Positions 9,785 through 18,928 of a stretch of 64,000 nt of DNA are shown piece by piece. How positions within the stretch are numbered: position 1 is the first letter of the stretch; every line of letters begins with the position of its first letter. This DNA comes from Falsochrobactrum ovis (GTDB lineage: Bacteria; Pseudomonadota; Alphaproteobacteria; Rhizobiales; Rhizobiaceae): NCBI RefSeq assembly GCF_003259955.1, contig NZ_QLMK01000010.1, positions 1 through 64,000 of the forward strand. Reading direction: 5' to 3'. A program made the position numbers and the translations under genes. The notes under the pieces are model-generated. The model saw only the letters and a list, made by a program, of their open reading frames with translations, ran no database searches and was not told where the DNA came from.

Positions 9785-10552
9785 CTAAACACTCGCGGTC
9801 ATGCCACCATCCACATGCAGAACCTGACCGTTCACAAAGGAAGAGGCATCGCCGCTTAGGTAAACTGCTGCGCCGACCAGTTCTTCGACATTGCCCCATC
9901 GGCCAGCAGGCGTGCGCTTTTCTAACCATTTTGTAAATTCCGGATCATCAATCAGCGCTTGATTGAGCGGTGTCGCAAAATAGCCTGGTGCGATAGCGTT
10001 GACCTGAAGCCCATATTTAGCCCAGTCCGTTGCCATACCACGCGTCAGATTGCGCACAGCACCTTTGGTAGCGGTATAGGGGGCAATCGAAGGCCGCGCC
10101 AATTCACTTTGTACCGAAGCAATATTGATTATCTTGCCACGTTTGCGTGCAATCATATGGCGAGCAACCGGCTGACTTACATAAAATATACTTGAAATAT
10201 TTGTCTCAAGCAGAAGCTGCCATTTATCTTGCGGAAAATCTTCAAGCGGTGCGCGAAACTGCATGCCAGCATTGTTGATGAGGATTTCAATGGGGCCAAA
10301 ATCGCGCTCAATTGCATCTATACTCGCTTCAACTACATCCGCATCTGTGACATCAAAATTCGAAGCATACGCTTTGTGACCTTTGTCAATGAGCGCTTTC
10401 ACAGCTGCATCGACTTTGCCGGGGTCTCGCCCATTAATGACGACCGCTGCGCCGTGCTCGGCAAGCCCTTGAGCAAGCGCAAATCCAATCCCCTGGCTGG
10501 AGCCGGTAATCAAGGCCAGTTTGCCGGTCAGATCAAAAAGCGGAAATCCCAT
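9785..10552 (-). CDS. idnO: Gluconate 5-dehydrogenase-like short-chain dehydrogenase/reductase
   Basis: 255 residues, classical SDR length. The Rossmann cofactor loop TGSSQGIG is at 16-23, NNAG follows at about 90, and the catalytic Ser-Tyr-Lys set is visible (IASVQSE with YTATK). The N-terminus FDLTGKLALITG and the C-terminal FVNGQVLHVDGGMTASV are typical of IdnO/gluconate 5-dehydrogenase, which interconverts 5-keto-D-gluconate and D-gluconate with NAD(P)H. It is divergent from an L-idonate dehydrogenase-like gene, which supports a role in ketogluconate/idonate catabolism. SDR substrate calls from sequence alone are uncertain, so the fold is sure and the substrate probable. Confidence 0.8.
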   Translation of the reverse strand: MGFPLFDLTGKLALITGSSQGIGFALAQGLAEHGAAVVINGRDPGKVDAAVKALIDKGHKAYASNFDVTDADVVEASIDAIERDFGPIEILINNAGMQFRAPLEDFPQDKWQLLLETNISSIFYVSQPVARHMIARKRGKIINIASVQSELARPSIAPYTATKGAVRNLTRGMATDWAKYGLQVNAIAPGYFATPLNQALIDDPEFTKWLEKRTPAGRWGNVEELVGAAVYLSGDASSFVNGQVLHVDGGMTASV

Positions 10553-10598
10553 AAATTCCTCCCAATCCTAGCTGCTAATTGTATAAAGCGTCAGTGAT

Positions 10599-10639
10599 GC
10601 TTGCTTATGCCCTAGTTGTTATCGGAAACATAGGCAAGC
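10599..10639. promoter_or_regulatory. Palindromic operator region between idnO and idnD
   Basis: The 103-bp divergent gap holds an inverted repeat with 11-bp arms (10599-10609 GCTTGCTTATG and 10629-10639 CATAGGCAAGC, one mismatch). Overlapping it is TGTTATCGGAAACA (10617-10630), which resembles LacI-family GntR/IdnR-type boxes. Both dehydrogenase genes could be controlled from here. No regulator gene for it lies in the window. Confidence 0.5.
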
Positions 10640-10655
10640 CTATAAGGAGGAGCGC

Positions 10656-11687
10656 ATGAAAACGGTTGTCATTCACGCTGCGAAAGATCTTCGGATAGAA
10701 GAGCGGGTCGCAGAAAGCGTAGGCCTAGGCCAAGTGGAAATTGCCATTCAGGCCGGTGGAATTTGTGGCTCCGATCTCCATTATTATCACCATGGCGGGA
10801 TTGGCACGATTCGCATACGTGAACCTATGATCCTTGGTCATGAAGTTGCAGGAACGATTACTGCGCTTGGCGCATCGGTCAGCGAGTTTTCGATAGGTGA
10901 TCGGGTTGCAGTATCACCCAGCCGGCCTTGCAGCGCGTGCGAATATTGTTTGAGAGGAATGCAAAATCATTGTCTGAATATGCGTTTTTACGGTAGCGCA
11001 ATGCCGATGCCGCATATTCAGGGCGCATTTCGTCAAAAACTAGTGGCTGAAAGCTGGCAATGTCATAAAGTAGCACAGCATATTTCAGTTCACGAAGCCG
11101 CTTTCGCCGAGCCTTTAGCCGTAACGCTTCATGCGATTGCTCAAGCCGGTTCGCTTCTAAATAAACGCGTTTTGGTGACAGGTTGCGGACCTATCGGCGC
11201 GCTTACTGTTATTGCCGCCCGCGCCTATGGTGCCAGAGAAATTATTGCCACCGATGTGATGGACCCGGTTCTGCTAAAAGCGAAGGAAGTGGGTGCTGAT
11301 CGGACAATTAATGTGTCTGAAAATCCGGAGCAACTTTCTGCCTATGCGGCCAATAAAGGCTATTTTGATGTGATATTTGAAGCATCCGGCAATGAACAGG
11401 CGCTGCGATCAGGTCTTGAAGTGATCAAGCCACGCGGCATTATAGTGCAGGTGGGGCTTGGCGGTGATGTGTCTATTCCGCAAAATATGGTTGTTGCCAA
11501 AGAAATAGAACTTCGCGGCTCATTCCGTTTCCATGAAGAATTCTCATTAGCGGTCGATATGCTTAATCGTGGGGCTGTCAATGTCCAACCATTGTTAAGC
11601 GCAGTCTACCCGTTGGAAAAAGCAATCGAGGCCTTTGAAATCGCCGGCGATCGCAGCCGATCTATGAAGGTTCAGCTCGCTTTGTGA
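10656..11687 (+). CDS. idnD: L-idonate 5-dehydrogenase-like zinc alcohol dehydrogenase
   Basis: 343 residues, a medium-chain dehydrogenase. Near the N-terminus the catalytic zinc site begins with GGICGSDLHYYHHGG and GHE. The structural-zinc lobe has four Cys in the pattern PC-AC-YC-NHC (about residues 92-110). The NAD-binding turn GCGPIGALT is near 174. The N-terminal signature is that of L-idonate 5-dehydrogenases (idonate to 5-ketogluconate). A strong AAGGAGG lies 5 bases before ATG. It is divergent from the idnO-like gene across a palindromic gap, so the pair would convert idonate to gluconate through 5-ketogluconate. A related polyol dehydrogenase activity is possible. Confidence 0.82.
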   Translation: MKTVVIHAAKDLRIEERVAESVGLGQVEIAIQAGGICGSDLHYYHHGGIGTIRIREPMILGHEVAGTITALGASVSEFSIGDRVAVSPSRPCSACEYCLRGMQNHCLNMRFYGSAMPMPHIQGAFRQKLVAESWQCHKVAQHISVHEAAFAEPLAVTLHAIAQAGSLLNKRVLVTGCGPIGALTVIAARAYGAREIIATDVMDPVLLKAKEVGADRTINVSENPEQLSAYAANKGYFDVIFEASGNEQALRSGLEVIKPRGIIVQVGLGGDVSIPQNMVVAKEIELRGSFRFHEEFSLAVDMLNRGAVNVQPLLSAVYPLEKAIEAFEIAGDRSRSMKVQLAL

Positions 11688-11703
11688 TCAACCCCAAATA
11701 ACC

Positions 11704-11731
11704 GCCGCAGATGATCTCTGCGGCTGTTTTT
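11704..11731 (+). terminator. Rho-independent terminator of idnD
   Basis: Perfect 8-bp stem GCCGCAGA/TCTGCGGC (11704-11711, 11717-11724), loop of 5, then TGTTTTT. It lies 16 bp after the idnD stop and just before the convergent symporter gene. Confidence 0.85.
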
Positions 11732-11748
11732 CCAAATATGGATCGATC

Positions 11749-13170
11749 TTATTTTAGGTCCTTTTTAGCCCAGATTGAATATTCAATTTTGCCTTTCAAT
11801 TCTGGATATTGATCGGGGTCAAACCGGGGTTCCCCCTTATTCTTCTGCTCGAAATAGTCTTTGGTCAGTTTAGCCACTGTTCCTGAAAGTAATACGATAG
11901 CAATAAGGTTAACCGATGCCATCAGGCCCATGGCCGCATCTGCAAGGTTAAAGACGGCGTCGACCGTGGTATAGGCACCCCAGACCACCATCAGCAATAC
12001 AGCTAAGCGCAAAATAGTGATGGTACCCTTATTATCGATCTTCAGATAAACCATCGCATTTTCTGAATAGGCATAATTGCCGATGATCGAAGTAAATGCG
12101 AAGAAAAAGATCGCAATAGCGATGAAATAGCGGCCAAATTCGCCAATATGGACCGTCAGAGCTTCTTGAGTGAGGGGTGTTCCGGTCAACTCTCCTCCGG
12201 GCGTCATTACCCCGGACATAAGGATCATAATACCGGTGGCGGTACAAACTAAGATTGTATCGATAAACACTCCCAATGCTTGAACAAAGCCCTGGCTGGA
12301 AGGATGATGTGGAGTAGGGGTAGCAACAGCTGCAATATTGGGCGCTGAACCCATGCCAGCCTCATTGGAGAACAGGCCGCGCTTGACACCGTTGAGCATA
12401 GCGCCAGCTATGCCGCCGGCTGCTTGTTCAAAACCAAACGCACTTTTTACGATTAGCGCAAGAACGGTTGGCACTTCCGTGATATTGGCAATCATCACAT
12501 AAACAGCCATACCAATATAGAGGACTGCCATGAACGGAACTATATATTCGGAGACCTGAGCAATCTGCCGGATACCGCCGAAGATAACTATGCCGCTAAG
12601 AATTGCGATCGCTAATCCGACCCAGACTTTATCGATGCCGAAAGCCCCCTGAACAGCATCCGCAATCGAATTTGCTTGCACGGCATTAAAGACCAAGCCA
12701 AAGGCAATGATCAGACAGATAGAGAAAAACGCCGCTGCCCAAGGCGCGTTGAGACCTCGTGCGATATAAAAAGCCGGTCCACCCCGATATTGGCCGTTTT
12801 GATCGCGGACTTTATAAAGTTGGGCAAGAGAGCTTTCTGCATAAGCCGTTGCCATGCCCAGAGCAGCAACAACCCACATCCAGAATAAAGCGCCCGGACC
12901 GCCCAAAAATAATGCCACCGCAACGCCCACAAGATTACCAGTGCCTACTCTGGAAGCGAGACTGGTACAAAGCGCCTGAAGCGGCGTGATACCGCTACTA
13001 TCTTTAACCGGTGCGCGGACAATTGACCGTACAAATTCCGGAAAATGTCTGAACTGAATAAATCCAAGACGTGAAGTGAAATAAATTCCCACAGCAATAA
13101 GGCCGTAGATAAGAACATAATTCCAAATGATGGCGTTTAGAAAGTCTACTATTGAATTTATGACCGACAC
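11749..13170 (-). CDS. Sodium:alanine symporter, AGCS family
   Basis: 473 residues with about ten hydrophobic helices. AGCS features are clear: the early segment LQALCTSLASRVGTGNLVGVAVAL, the repeated glycine-rich helices, and GLFSNEAGMGSAPNIAAVA in the middle of the protein. Members import alanine or glycine with sodium across the inner membrane. The gene is followed at its 3' side by the convergent idnD terminator, and upstream of it on the same strand lies an RpiR-type regulator separated by 317 bp. Whether that regulator controls it is not evident from sequence. Confidence 0.93.
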   Translation of the reverse strand: MSVINSIVDFLNAIIWNYVLIYGLIAVGIYFTSRLGFIQFRHFPEFVRSIVRAPVKDSSGITPLQALCTSLASRVGTGNLVGVAVALFLGGPGALFWMWVVAALGMATAYAESSLAQLYKVRDQNGQYRGGPAFYIARGLNAPWAAAFFSICLIIAFGLVFNAVQANSIADAVQGAFGIDKVWVGLAIAILSGIVIFGGIRQIAQVSEYIVPFMAVLYIGMAVYVMIANITEVPTVLALIVKSAFGFEQAAGGIAGAMLNGVKRGLFSNEAGMGSAPNIAAVATPTPHHPSSQGFVQALGVFIDTILVCTATGIMILMSGVMTPGGELTGTPLTQEALTVHIGEFGRYFIAIAIFFFAFTSIIGNYAYSENAMVYLKIDNKGTITILRLAVLLMVVWGAYTTVDAVFNLADAAMGLMASVNLIAIVLLSGTVAKLTKDYFEQKNKGEPRFDPDQYPELKGKIEYSIWAKKDLK

Positions 13171-13487
13171 GGCCGTTCCTATTCTGTGCTGTGCTCACAG
13201 AGCGAGCCTAACACTTTTTTCGGTTACAAAATGCCTGATTAATCCAAGTATCTTTGAGGCAATAGACTGCCCGGGTCAATAAGAACTGGCGGTCAAAGAG
13301 ATCTTCTTTGTTTATAACCGGGCGCGTGAAATCAATCCCGGCATATTTTTTGGCAAAGATGAGTATTTGATAAACAGTCGGCGGAGACCAACAAATCGTA
13401 CTGAGCTGCTTTCAATTTGCGAGAAAAACACTTTAAAGCAAAAATGCCATTTCGTGCAGCAATTGCTTGAAATGGAAGATTTTAACT
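13171..13487. other. Gene-free stretch between regulator and symporter
   Basis: 317 bp between two minus-strand genes. No supported ORF or RNA was seen. It should contain the promoter of the symporter gene on the minus strand and the end of the regulator transcript. No convincing terminator hairpin was found. Confidence 0.5.
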
Positions 13488-14351
13488 TCAATCCCCAAGC
13501 ACTTGTCGGTTATCGCCATCCCGCGAGCGTACCAGCTCATGTTTGATATGTCGTAGATACTGAATCGCGCGATCTTTATCGGCATAAGCGACCATATTTG
13601 CCAAAATATCGACCGTTGCAAGATAAGCGTAGCGGGTCGAGGTTGGGCGGAAAATATTGTTCCCTTCCTCAAGGTCTATCGTGATAACGATATCGGCGGC
13701 CTCAGCGACGGGGGAGTTACTCTGAGTAATCGCAATGGTTGGGATATTGCGGGCGCGCAAAAGGTCCATACAATGAACCAGATCCCGGTCCCGTCCAGAA
13801 ATAGAGGATCCGATCACCACCGTTCCCGGCTGGGCCGCGGCGGACAACATCAGGCTCATATTATGATCGGTCGATGCGTTGATGCGGCAGCCAAGGCGAA
13901 AAAGCCGGTTATGAAGCTCTTTTGCAATCATGGATGAATTGCCAGTGGCTCCGAAAGCCTGGATAAATTCTGCGCCGCGCAATAAATATGCAGCCTGTTC
14001 GAGCTTCTCCAAATCAAGTTGGCGGTGAATTTGAAACAAAGCATTTTGGGCTTTTGTGATAATATCTTCCGCGACTTCTTCGACCGTGCTCGTCTGCGTT
14101 TCCGGCATGAGATAACGCAAGCCGACATAGGTAATTTTGGCCAATTGCACTTTGAAATCGCTATAGCCTTGACATCCAACACGACGGCAAAAGCGCGTGA
14201 CCGTTGGCGGGGATACGCCGGCGCGAGCGGCCAATTCTCCAATTGAAGAATTGACAGCAAAGTCGACATTCTCCAACACGAAAGACGCAAGTTTTTTCTC
14301 AAGCGCCGATAGTTTTTCACCCTTGTCGTTTAAAGCTTGAATAATATCCAT
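13488..14351 (-). CDS. MurR/RpiR-family transcriptional regulator (HTH plus SIS domain)
   Basis: 287 residues. The N-terminal HTH_6 domain reads SSIGELAARAGVSPPTVTRFCRRVG (about residues 35-60), with the conserved FVL preceding it. A C-terminal SIS sugar-phosphate-binding domain spans about 125-265 (QAFGATGNSSMIAKEL and VIGSSISGRDRDLVHC). RpiR proteins sense phosphorylated sugars or related metabolites and bind palindromes. It is divergent from the M81 peptidase/peptide-importer operon, with a 17-bp perfect palindrome 31 bp from its start. Local regulation of itself and that operon is therefore likely, although the effector is unknown. Confidence 0.9.
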   Translation of the reverse strand: MDIIQALNDKGEKLSALEKKLASFVLENVDFAVNSSIGELAARAGVSPPTVTRFCRRVGCQGYSDFKVQLAKITYVGLRYLMPETQTSTVEEVAEDIITKAQNALFQIHRQLDLEKLEQAAYLLRGAEFIQAFGATGNSSMIAKELHNRLFRLGCRINASTDHNMSLMLSAAAQPGTVVIGSSISGRDRDLVHCMDLLRARNIPTIAITQSNSPVAEAADIVITIDLEEGNNIFRPTSTRYAYLATVDILANMVAYADKDRAIQYLRHIKHELVRSRDGDNRQVLGD

Positions 14352-14381
14352 CTTCGCTCCGTGTCCCGGAAAACTGGATTG

Positions 14382-14398
14382 ATGAAAATTCTTTTCAT
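14382..14398. promoter_or_regulatory. Candidate RpiR operator, 17-bp perfect palindrome
   Basis: ATGAAAA-TTC-TTTTCAT is fully symmetric around its centre and lies just upstream of the RpiR gene start. A TGAAA/TTTCA layout recurs at 14673-14699 in the same intergenic region. This suits autoregulation but is inferred. Confidence 0.5.
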
Positions 14399-14672
14399 TG
14401 ATTTGTTCTTATCAGAACCTAGCGAGCCAAAATAGGCCCCCAATTCACTATTTTAGAAATTAAATAACAACTGATTCGCCATCAACAGTGGCAATGTGGA
14501 GAAAGGCGATCAGAAGGCAGGCGCCACCGGATGAAATTTATGGCCGACTTGTAGGTTCTGATTTTCATCGTTTTTTGTGAGCATTTTGGTGGGAACTGAT
14601 CCGTAACAGCAGAAATGATTGAACCAAATAAGAAATTGGAAAATAGCCGCATGCGTGATGGCGCATTCTTCT

Positions 14673-14699
14673 GAAAATCAATTTCAAGTAATTTTCATT
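14673..14699. promoter_or_regulatory. Second candidate RpiR operator
   Basis: TGAAAAT (14673-14679) and ATTTTCA (14693-14699) form inverted arms, with an additional TTTCA at 14683-14687 in between. They share the half-site with the palindrome at 14382-14398. The location, about 37 bp upstream of a TTGACA promoter element, suits control of the peptidase/transport operon. Confidence 0.4.
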
Positions 14700-14735
14700 A
14701 GAGGCTTAGCTCTGCGTGTTTTTCTACAAAATTAG

Positions 14736-14763
14736 TTGACAGTGTTTCACTTCACGGCATTAT
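14736..14763 (+). promoter_or_regulatory. Candidate sigma-70 promoter of the M81/peptide-transport operon
   Basis: Exact -35 TTGACA (14736-14741), 16-bp spacer, then CATTAT as a four-of-six -10. This would give a leader of about 175 bases before the chosen ATG. The rest of the 593-bp gap 14352-14944 holds the palindromes listed separately; no gene was seen in it. Confidence 0.45.
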
Positions 14764-14944
14764 GAAGAAAATAATTTACAGCTAAGGGAGTGTAGGGAGG
14801 AAATAAGACAATTCTGCTTTTATAACGCTGTTTCAGGTGAAACTAGCGATCACATTCACTGTGGCCATTATTACTCCGGTTTAAAGCCGCTTAACGGAAC
14901 TCTCTGCAGACAGAGTGTCGCGAACTATCTGTTCGGATCAAACA

Positions 14945-16423
14945 ATGCGCATATTCACTGCCTCTCTTGCGACTGAAACAAATACTTTCTCTCCTGTCCC
15001 TACCGATATGGATTCTTTCCGTAACGGTTTTTATGCGGGACCTGGTGAACATCCCGAAACACCGACTTTGTGTTCTTCGGTCGTCCCGATTTTGCGTCGG
15101 CGCGGCGCGGCTGAGGGCTTCACCGTTATCGAAGGCACGTCCTGTTGGGCGGAGCCTGCCGGTCTTATCCAGCGCCAGACCTATGAGCATCTGCGTGATA
15201 CGATTCTCTCCGAGCTAAAAGCGGCGTTGCCCGTCAACGCTGTGGTGCTCGGTCTGCATGGCGCGATGATTGCGCAGGGTTATGATGATCCCGAAGGTGA
15301 CCTGCTCTCACATGTGAGAGAAATTGTCGGTCCAAATATTTTGATTGCTGCCGAATTTGATCCGCATAGCCATCTGACCGCAAAACGCGTGGCGCAGCTT
15401 GATATTCTGGCCTGTTTTCTGGAATTCCCGCATACCGATTTTGAAGAGCGTGGTGAGCATGTAGTGGATCTCACTTTGCGCGCATTGCGCGGCGAGATAA
15501 AACCCGTCATCTCCACTTTCGATTGCCGCATGATCAGCATTTTCCCGACCAATCGCGAGCCGATGCGCTCCTTTGTTGATCGGATAAAACAGCTGCATGG
15601 AAAAGTCGATATTCTGTCTATTTCTGTGATCCATGGATTTATGGCTGGTGATGCACCAGAAATGGGCACAAAAATTCTTGTGATCACCGATGATAATGAG
15701 GCGCGTGGCGACCAGTTGGCACAGGAGCTGGGGCATGAGCTTTACCGTATGCGCAAGCGGACGATCATGCCCATATTTGATATTGAGGCGGGGCTTGATC
15801 ACGCTGTTGAGACCAGAGCCAAAGATAAAAGCCGGCCGGTTGTAATTTCGGATATTTGGGACAATCCGGGTGGCGGGGTCGCCGGTGATGCCACCACTAT
15901 TTTACGGCGGATGCTTGAGCGCGGTATGGATAATTTTGCGGTCGCGACGATTTGGGATCCGATCGCAGTATCCTTTTGCCATGCAGCAGGTGAGGGGGCC
16001 GAACTGGAACTGCGCACGGGCGGTAAATCCTCTCGCCACGGTGGCGAGCCGCTTGATCTACAGGTGATCGTGCGCAAGGTTGCAGAGACGGGTTGGCAGA
16101 GTTTTCGCAAAAGCCGGGTTAATCTTGGTCGCGTAGCTGTTGTGCGTCCTGTTGGCACGCAAATTGATATCATCCTGATTACCAACCGCTCACAAACCTA
16201 TGAGCCGGACATTTTCTCCAATCTCGACATCAATTATGCGGGCAAAGATTATCTGTTGGTGAAATCTACCAATCATTTTCAGGCTGGGTTTCAACCCATC
16301 ACATCGGAAATCGTCTATATCGCTGCGCCAACGTCTTATCCGACTGATCCAACAGTCACAGACTATCGCAAAGCCAGTTTGGAAATCTGGCCGCGGGTGA
16401 GTGATCCGCTGGGTCTGGATTAG
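14945..16423 (+). CDS. M81-family metallopeptidase (MlrC/microcystinase C-like)
   Basis: 492 residues from ATG 14945. An in-frame GTG at 14915 would add ten residues, but the family starts with MRIFTAS-like sequence, so the ATG is preferred. Conserved M81 segments are visible: ETNTFSPVPT, GLHGAMIAQGYDDPEGDLL, EFDPHSHLT, PHTDFEERG and the C-terminal half from DIWDNPGGGVAGDAT. M81 proteins are metal-dependent peptidases/amidohydrolases; MlrC cleaves a linear tetrapeptide, but most members have unknown substrates. It leads an operon with a dipeptide-type ABC importer (next gene 35 bp away), so it probably hydrolyses the imported peptide or amide. Confidence 0.88.
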   Translation: MRIFTASLATETNTFSPVPTDMDSFRNGFYAGPGEHPETPTLCSSVVPILRRRGAAEGFTVIEGTSCWAEPAGLIQRQTYEHLRDTILSELKAALPVNAVVLGLHGAMIAQGYDDPEGDLLSHVREIVGPNILIAAEFDPHSHLTAKRVAQLDILACFLEFPHTDFEERGEHVVDLTLRALRGEIKPVISTFDCRMISIFPTNREPMRSFVDRIKQLHGKVDILSISVIHGFMAGDAPEMGTKILVITDDNEARGDQLAQELGHELYRMRKRTIMPIFDIEAGLDHAVETRAKDKSRPVVISDIWDNPGGGVAGDATTILRRMLERGMDNFAVATIWDPIAVSFCHAAGEGAELELRTGGKSSRHGGEPLDLQVIVRKVAETGWQSFRKSRVNLGRVAVVRPVGTQIDIILITNRSQTYEPDIFSNLDINYAGKDYLLVKSTNHFQAGFQPITSEIVYIAAPTSYPTDPTVTDYRKASLEIWPRVSDPLGLD

Positions 16424-16458
16424 GCTTGATCTATAAATCTTACAAATAGGGGAAACTG

Positions 16459-17967
16459 ATGAGAAAGAAACTTTTACTCATTGCTAGCGCACTTTTGTGC
16501 TCCAGCGCTTTGGCAAGCGCCAATACAGAAGGTGTCCTTAACATCGCCACCATAGGTGAGCCGCCGACACTCGATGTGATGCAGACACCAACCGATATTG
16601 TCCTGACCATTGATCAGCACATTTTTGAAACCCTTTTCACCTATGATGAACAGTGGCGTTCTGTACCGCTTCTGGCGGCTGATATGCCGGAAATTTCTGA
16701 AGATGGTCTGCAATATCGCATTCCTCTTCGTGAGGGCGTAAAATTCCATGATGGCAGCGATTTGGATTCAGAAGACGTCGTCGCCTCACTAAAGCGCTGG
16801 ATGGAAATCAACTCCAAAGGCAAGCAAGTAGCCGAAATTGTTGAAACTATTGAAAGCGATGGCGACCATGCGGTTATCATCAAATTAAAGTCGCGCTATG
16901 CGCCACTGCTTGCGACCTTATCGCAAGCTTCGGTGATTATTCCTTCTGAGACAGTAGAAGAAACACTCACCAAATTTATCGGCACCGGTCCCTATAAACT
17001 CAAAGAGCGCAAGCCTGACCAATATACCCAGCTTGAACGATTTGATGACTATAAATCGCCCGAAGGTGAGCCGAGCAACTTTGCCGGCAAGCGCGAAGCG
17101 ATTGCCAAAGAATTGCGCTTTATTCCCGTGCCCGATGCCAATACGCGTGTCGAAGGTTTAATATCCGGACAGTTTGATTTTGCGGATTCACTTCCCGTCA
17201 GCGCTTATGATCGCATTGAGACAAGCGACAAGGCAAAGCCGGTGATTTTCAAGAATTCCGGCTGGGCTTCGCTCAATATGAATATGAAAGAAGGTCCGCT
17301 ACAGAGTAAAGAACTGCGACAAGCAGTACAGGCAGCTCTTAATGCATCAGATATGATGCTAGCCGCCTTCTCTGATGATCGTTTTTATAGTCTTGATGGT
17401 TCGATTTTCCCGGAAGGCTCATTCTGGAATACGCAAGAAGGCGTTGTCAGATATGGAGAGGGCAACCCGGAAGAAGCGGCAAAGCTGCTTAAAGATGCGG
17501 GCTATGATGGCGCTCCGATCCGGCTTCTGACCAGCCGTCAATATGAGTTCCATTACAAAATCGGCGAAGTGGCAAAAGCCTATTTGGAAGCTGCGGGCTT
17601 CAAAGTCGATCTGCAAGTAGTTGACTGGGCAACCTTAACAACCCGCCGCGCAGACCCGGCCCAATGGGATATTTTCATCACCCATTCAAACTTTCCGGGT
17701 GATCCCACAACCATCAACACGATTACCGACACTTATCCGGGCTGGTATGTATCTGACCAGAAAGACAAAGTAGTTGCCGCCTATATGGATGCGACGACCG
17801 AAGAAGCCAAGCAGAAAGCCTGGGCTGATATACAGGTCGTGATTTATGATGACGCACCGCTTTATAAGGTTGGTAACTTCAACGCTCTTTCCGGCCTTGC
17901 CGCCGGTGTAGAGGGCTATACGCCAACCTATTGGCCGCATTTCTGGAATGTCACCCCGGCAAAGTGA
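16459..17967 (+). CDS. Dipeptide/oligopeptide-type ABC transporter substrate-binding protein
   Basis: 502 residues. An N-terminal signal peptide ends near ALASA, then comes an SBP_bac_5 (cluster C) fold with the family landmarks LNIATIGEPPTLDVMQ, YRIPLREGVKFHDGSDLDSEDV and IGTGPYKLKE. It captures substrate in the periplasm for the two permeases and the fused ATPase that follow. GGGGAA lies before the ATG. The spacing to the first permease is 10 bp. The ligand is not deducible; the paired M81 hydrolase suggests a peptide or amidated compound. Confidence 0.92.
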   Translation: MRKKLLLIASALLCSSALASANTEGVLNIATIGEPPTLDVMQTPTDIVLTIDQHIFETLFTYDEQWRSVPLLAADMPEISEDGLQYRIPLREGVKFHDGSDLDSEDVVASLKRWMEINSKGKQVAEIVETIESDGDHAVIIKLKSRYAPLLATLSQASVIIPSETVEETLTKFIGTGPYKLKERKPDQYTQLERFDDYKSPEGEPSNFAGKREAIAKELRFIPVPDANTRVEGLISGQFDFADSLPVSAYDRIETSDKAKPVIFKNSGWASLNMNMKEGPLQSKELRQAVQAALNASDMMLAAFSDDRFYSLDGSIFPEGSFWNTQEGVVRYGEGNPEEAAKLLKDAGYDGAPIRLLTSRQYEFHYKIGEVAKAYLEAAGFKVDLQVVDWATLTTRRADPAQWDIFITHSNFPGDPTTINTITDTYPGWYVSDQKDKVVAAYMDATTEEAKQKAWADIQVVIYDDAPLYKVGNFNALSGLAAGVEGYTPTYWPHFWNVTPAK

Positions 17968-17977
17968 GGCTTGAAAC

Positions 17978-18928
17978 ATGCTCTGGATCGCCCGTGCCAT
18001 AATCAATCGCCTAATGGGAATGTTGATCGTTCTCGCACTGGTGGTAACGGTCGTGTTTATCATTGTCCGTGTAACGCCGGGCGATCCGGCTGCTGTTATG
18101 TTGGGTTCTGACGCAACCCCGCAAGATATTGCCGAACTGCGCAGCCGTATGGGGCTCGACGCTCCAATGCTGGTGCAATATGGGCAGTTCGTGCTGGGCA
18201 TATTCAAAGGCGATCTGGGGCAATCTATATTCCTCAATCAGCCCGTGACACAGGCTTTGGCCTCACGGGCTGAGCCAACCTTTTTCCTAACGCTTTTTTC
18301 CATACTGATAGCAGTGCTGATCGCATTGCCTGTTGGAATATTGTCAGCCGTAAAACGCGGAACCGTTTTTGACCAATCCGTTGTCACTCTGACCATGGTT
18401 GCAGCCAGCGTACCGAGCTTCTGGCTGGGGCTTATGCTCATTCAAATATTTGCGGTTAAGTTCGGCTGGTTCCCGGCATCGGGTTATGGTGGACCCGATA
18501 CGAGTTTTTGGGTCCGATTACGGCACTTAGTGCTGCCTGCTGTGGCACTTGGCGTGGTCAACTCCGCTCTCATTACCCGGTTCACACGAGCTGCCATGCT
18601 TGACGTGCTCGGTGATGATTATATTCGTACAGCGCGGGCCAAAGGCTCGAGCGAAAGCCGGGTCATTCTCAAACATGCATTCAAAAATGCACTGGTTCCG
18701 ATCATTACGGTGATTGGTCTTTCCATCGCAATGCTGGTCGCCGGCGCAGTGGTAACAGAAACCGTTTTTGGCCTGCCGGGCATCGGAAATCTCGTTGTTT
18801 CTGCCGTTCTTCGTCGGGATTATCCAGTCATTCAGGGAACCCTGCTTGTTGTCGCCGCTATCTATGTTCTGATCAATTTCATGGTGGATATGCTGTATAT
18901 TCTCGTTGATCCGAGGGTGCGCCAGTGA
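17978..18928 (+). CDS. ABC transporter permease, DppB/OppB type
   Basis: 316 residues, six membrane helices. The N-terminal OppB-type helix and the TPGDPA motif (VRVTPGDPAAVMLG) are present, and the cytoplasmic EAA-like loop reads DYIRTARAKGSSESRVILKHAFKNA. It forms half of the membrane channel of the peptide importer. The stop overlaps the next permease start by one base (TGATG), so the genes are co-transcribed and coupled. Confidence 0.92.
   Translation: MLWIARAIINRLMGMLIVLALVVTVVFIIVRVTPGDPAAVMLGSDATPQDIAELRSRMGLDAPMLVQYGQFVLGIFKGDLGQSIFLNQPVTQALASRAEPTFFLTLFSILIAVLIALPVGILSAVKRGTVFDQSVVTLTMVAASVPSFWLGLMLIQIFAVKFGWFPASGYGGPDTSFWVRLRHLVLPAVALGVVNSALITRFTRAAMLDVLGDDYIRTARAKGSSESRVILKHAFKNALVPIITVIGLSIAMLVAGAVVTETVFGLPGIGNLVVSAVLRRDYPVIQGTLLVVAAIYVLINFMVDMLYILVDPRVRQ

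Noticed and set aside
14915-14944. GTG start ten codons upstream for the M81 peptidase
   Set aside because: The family N-terminus begins at the ATG 14945 and no good ribosome site supports the GTG, although it cannot be excluded.
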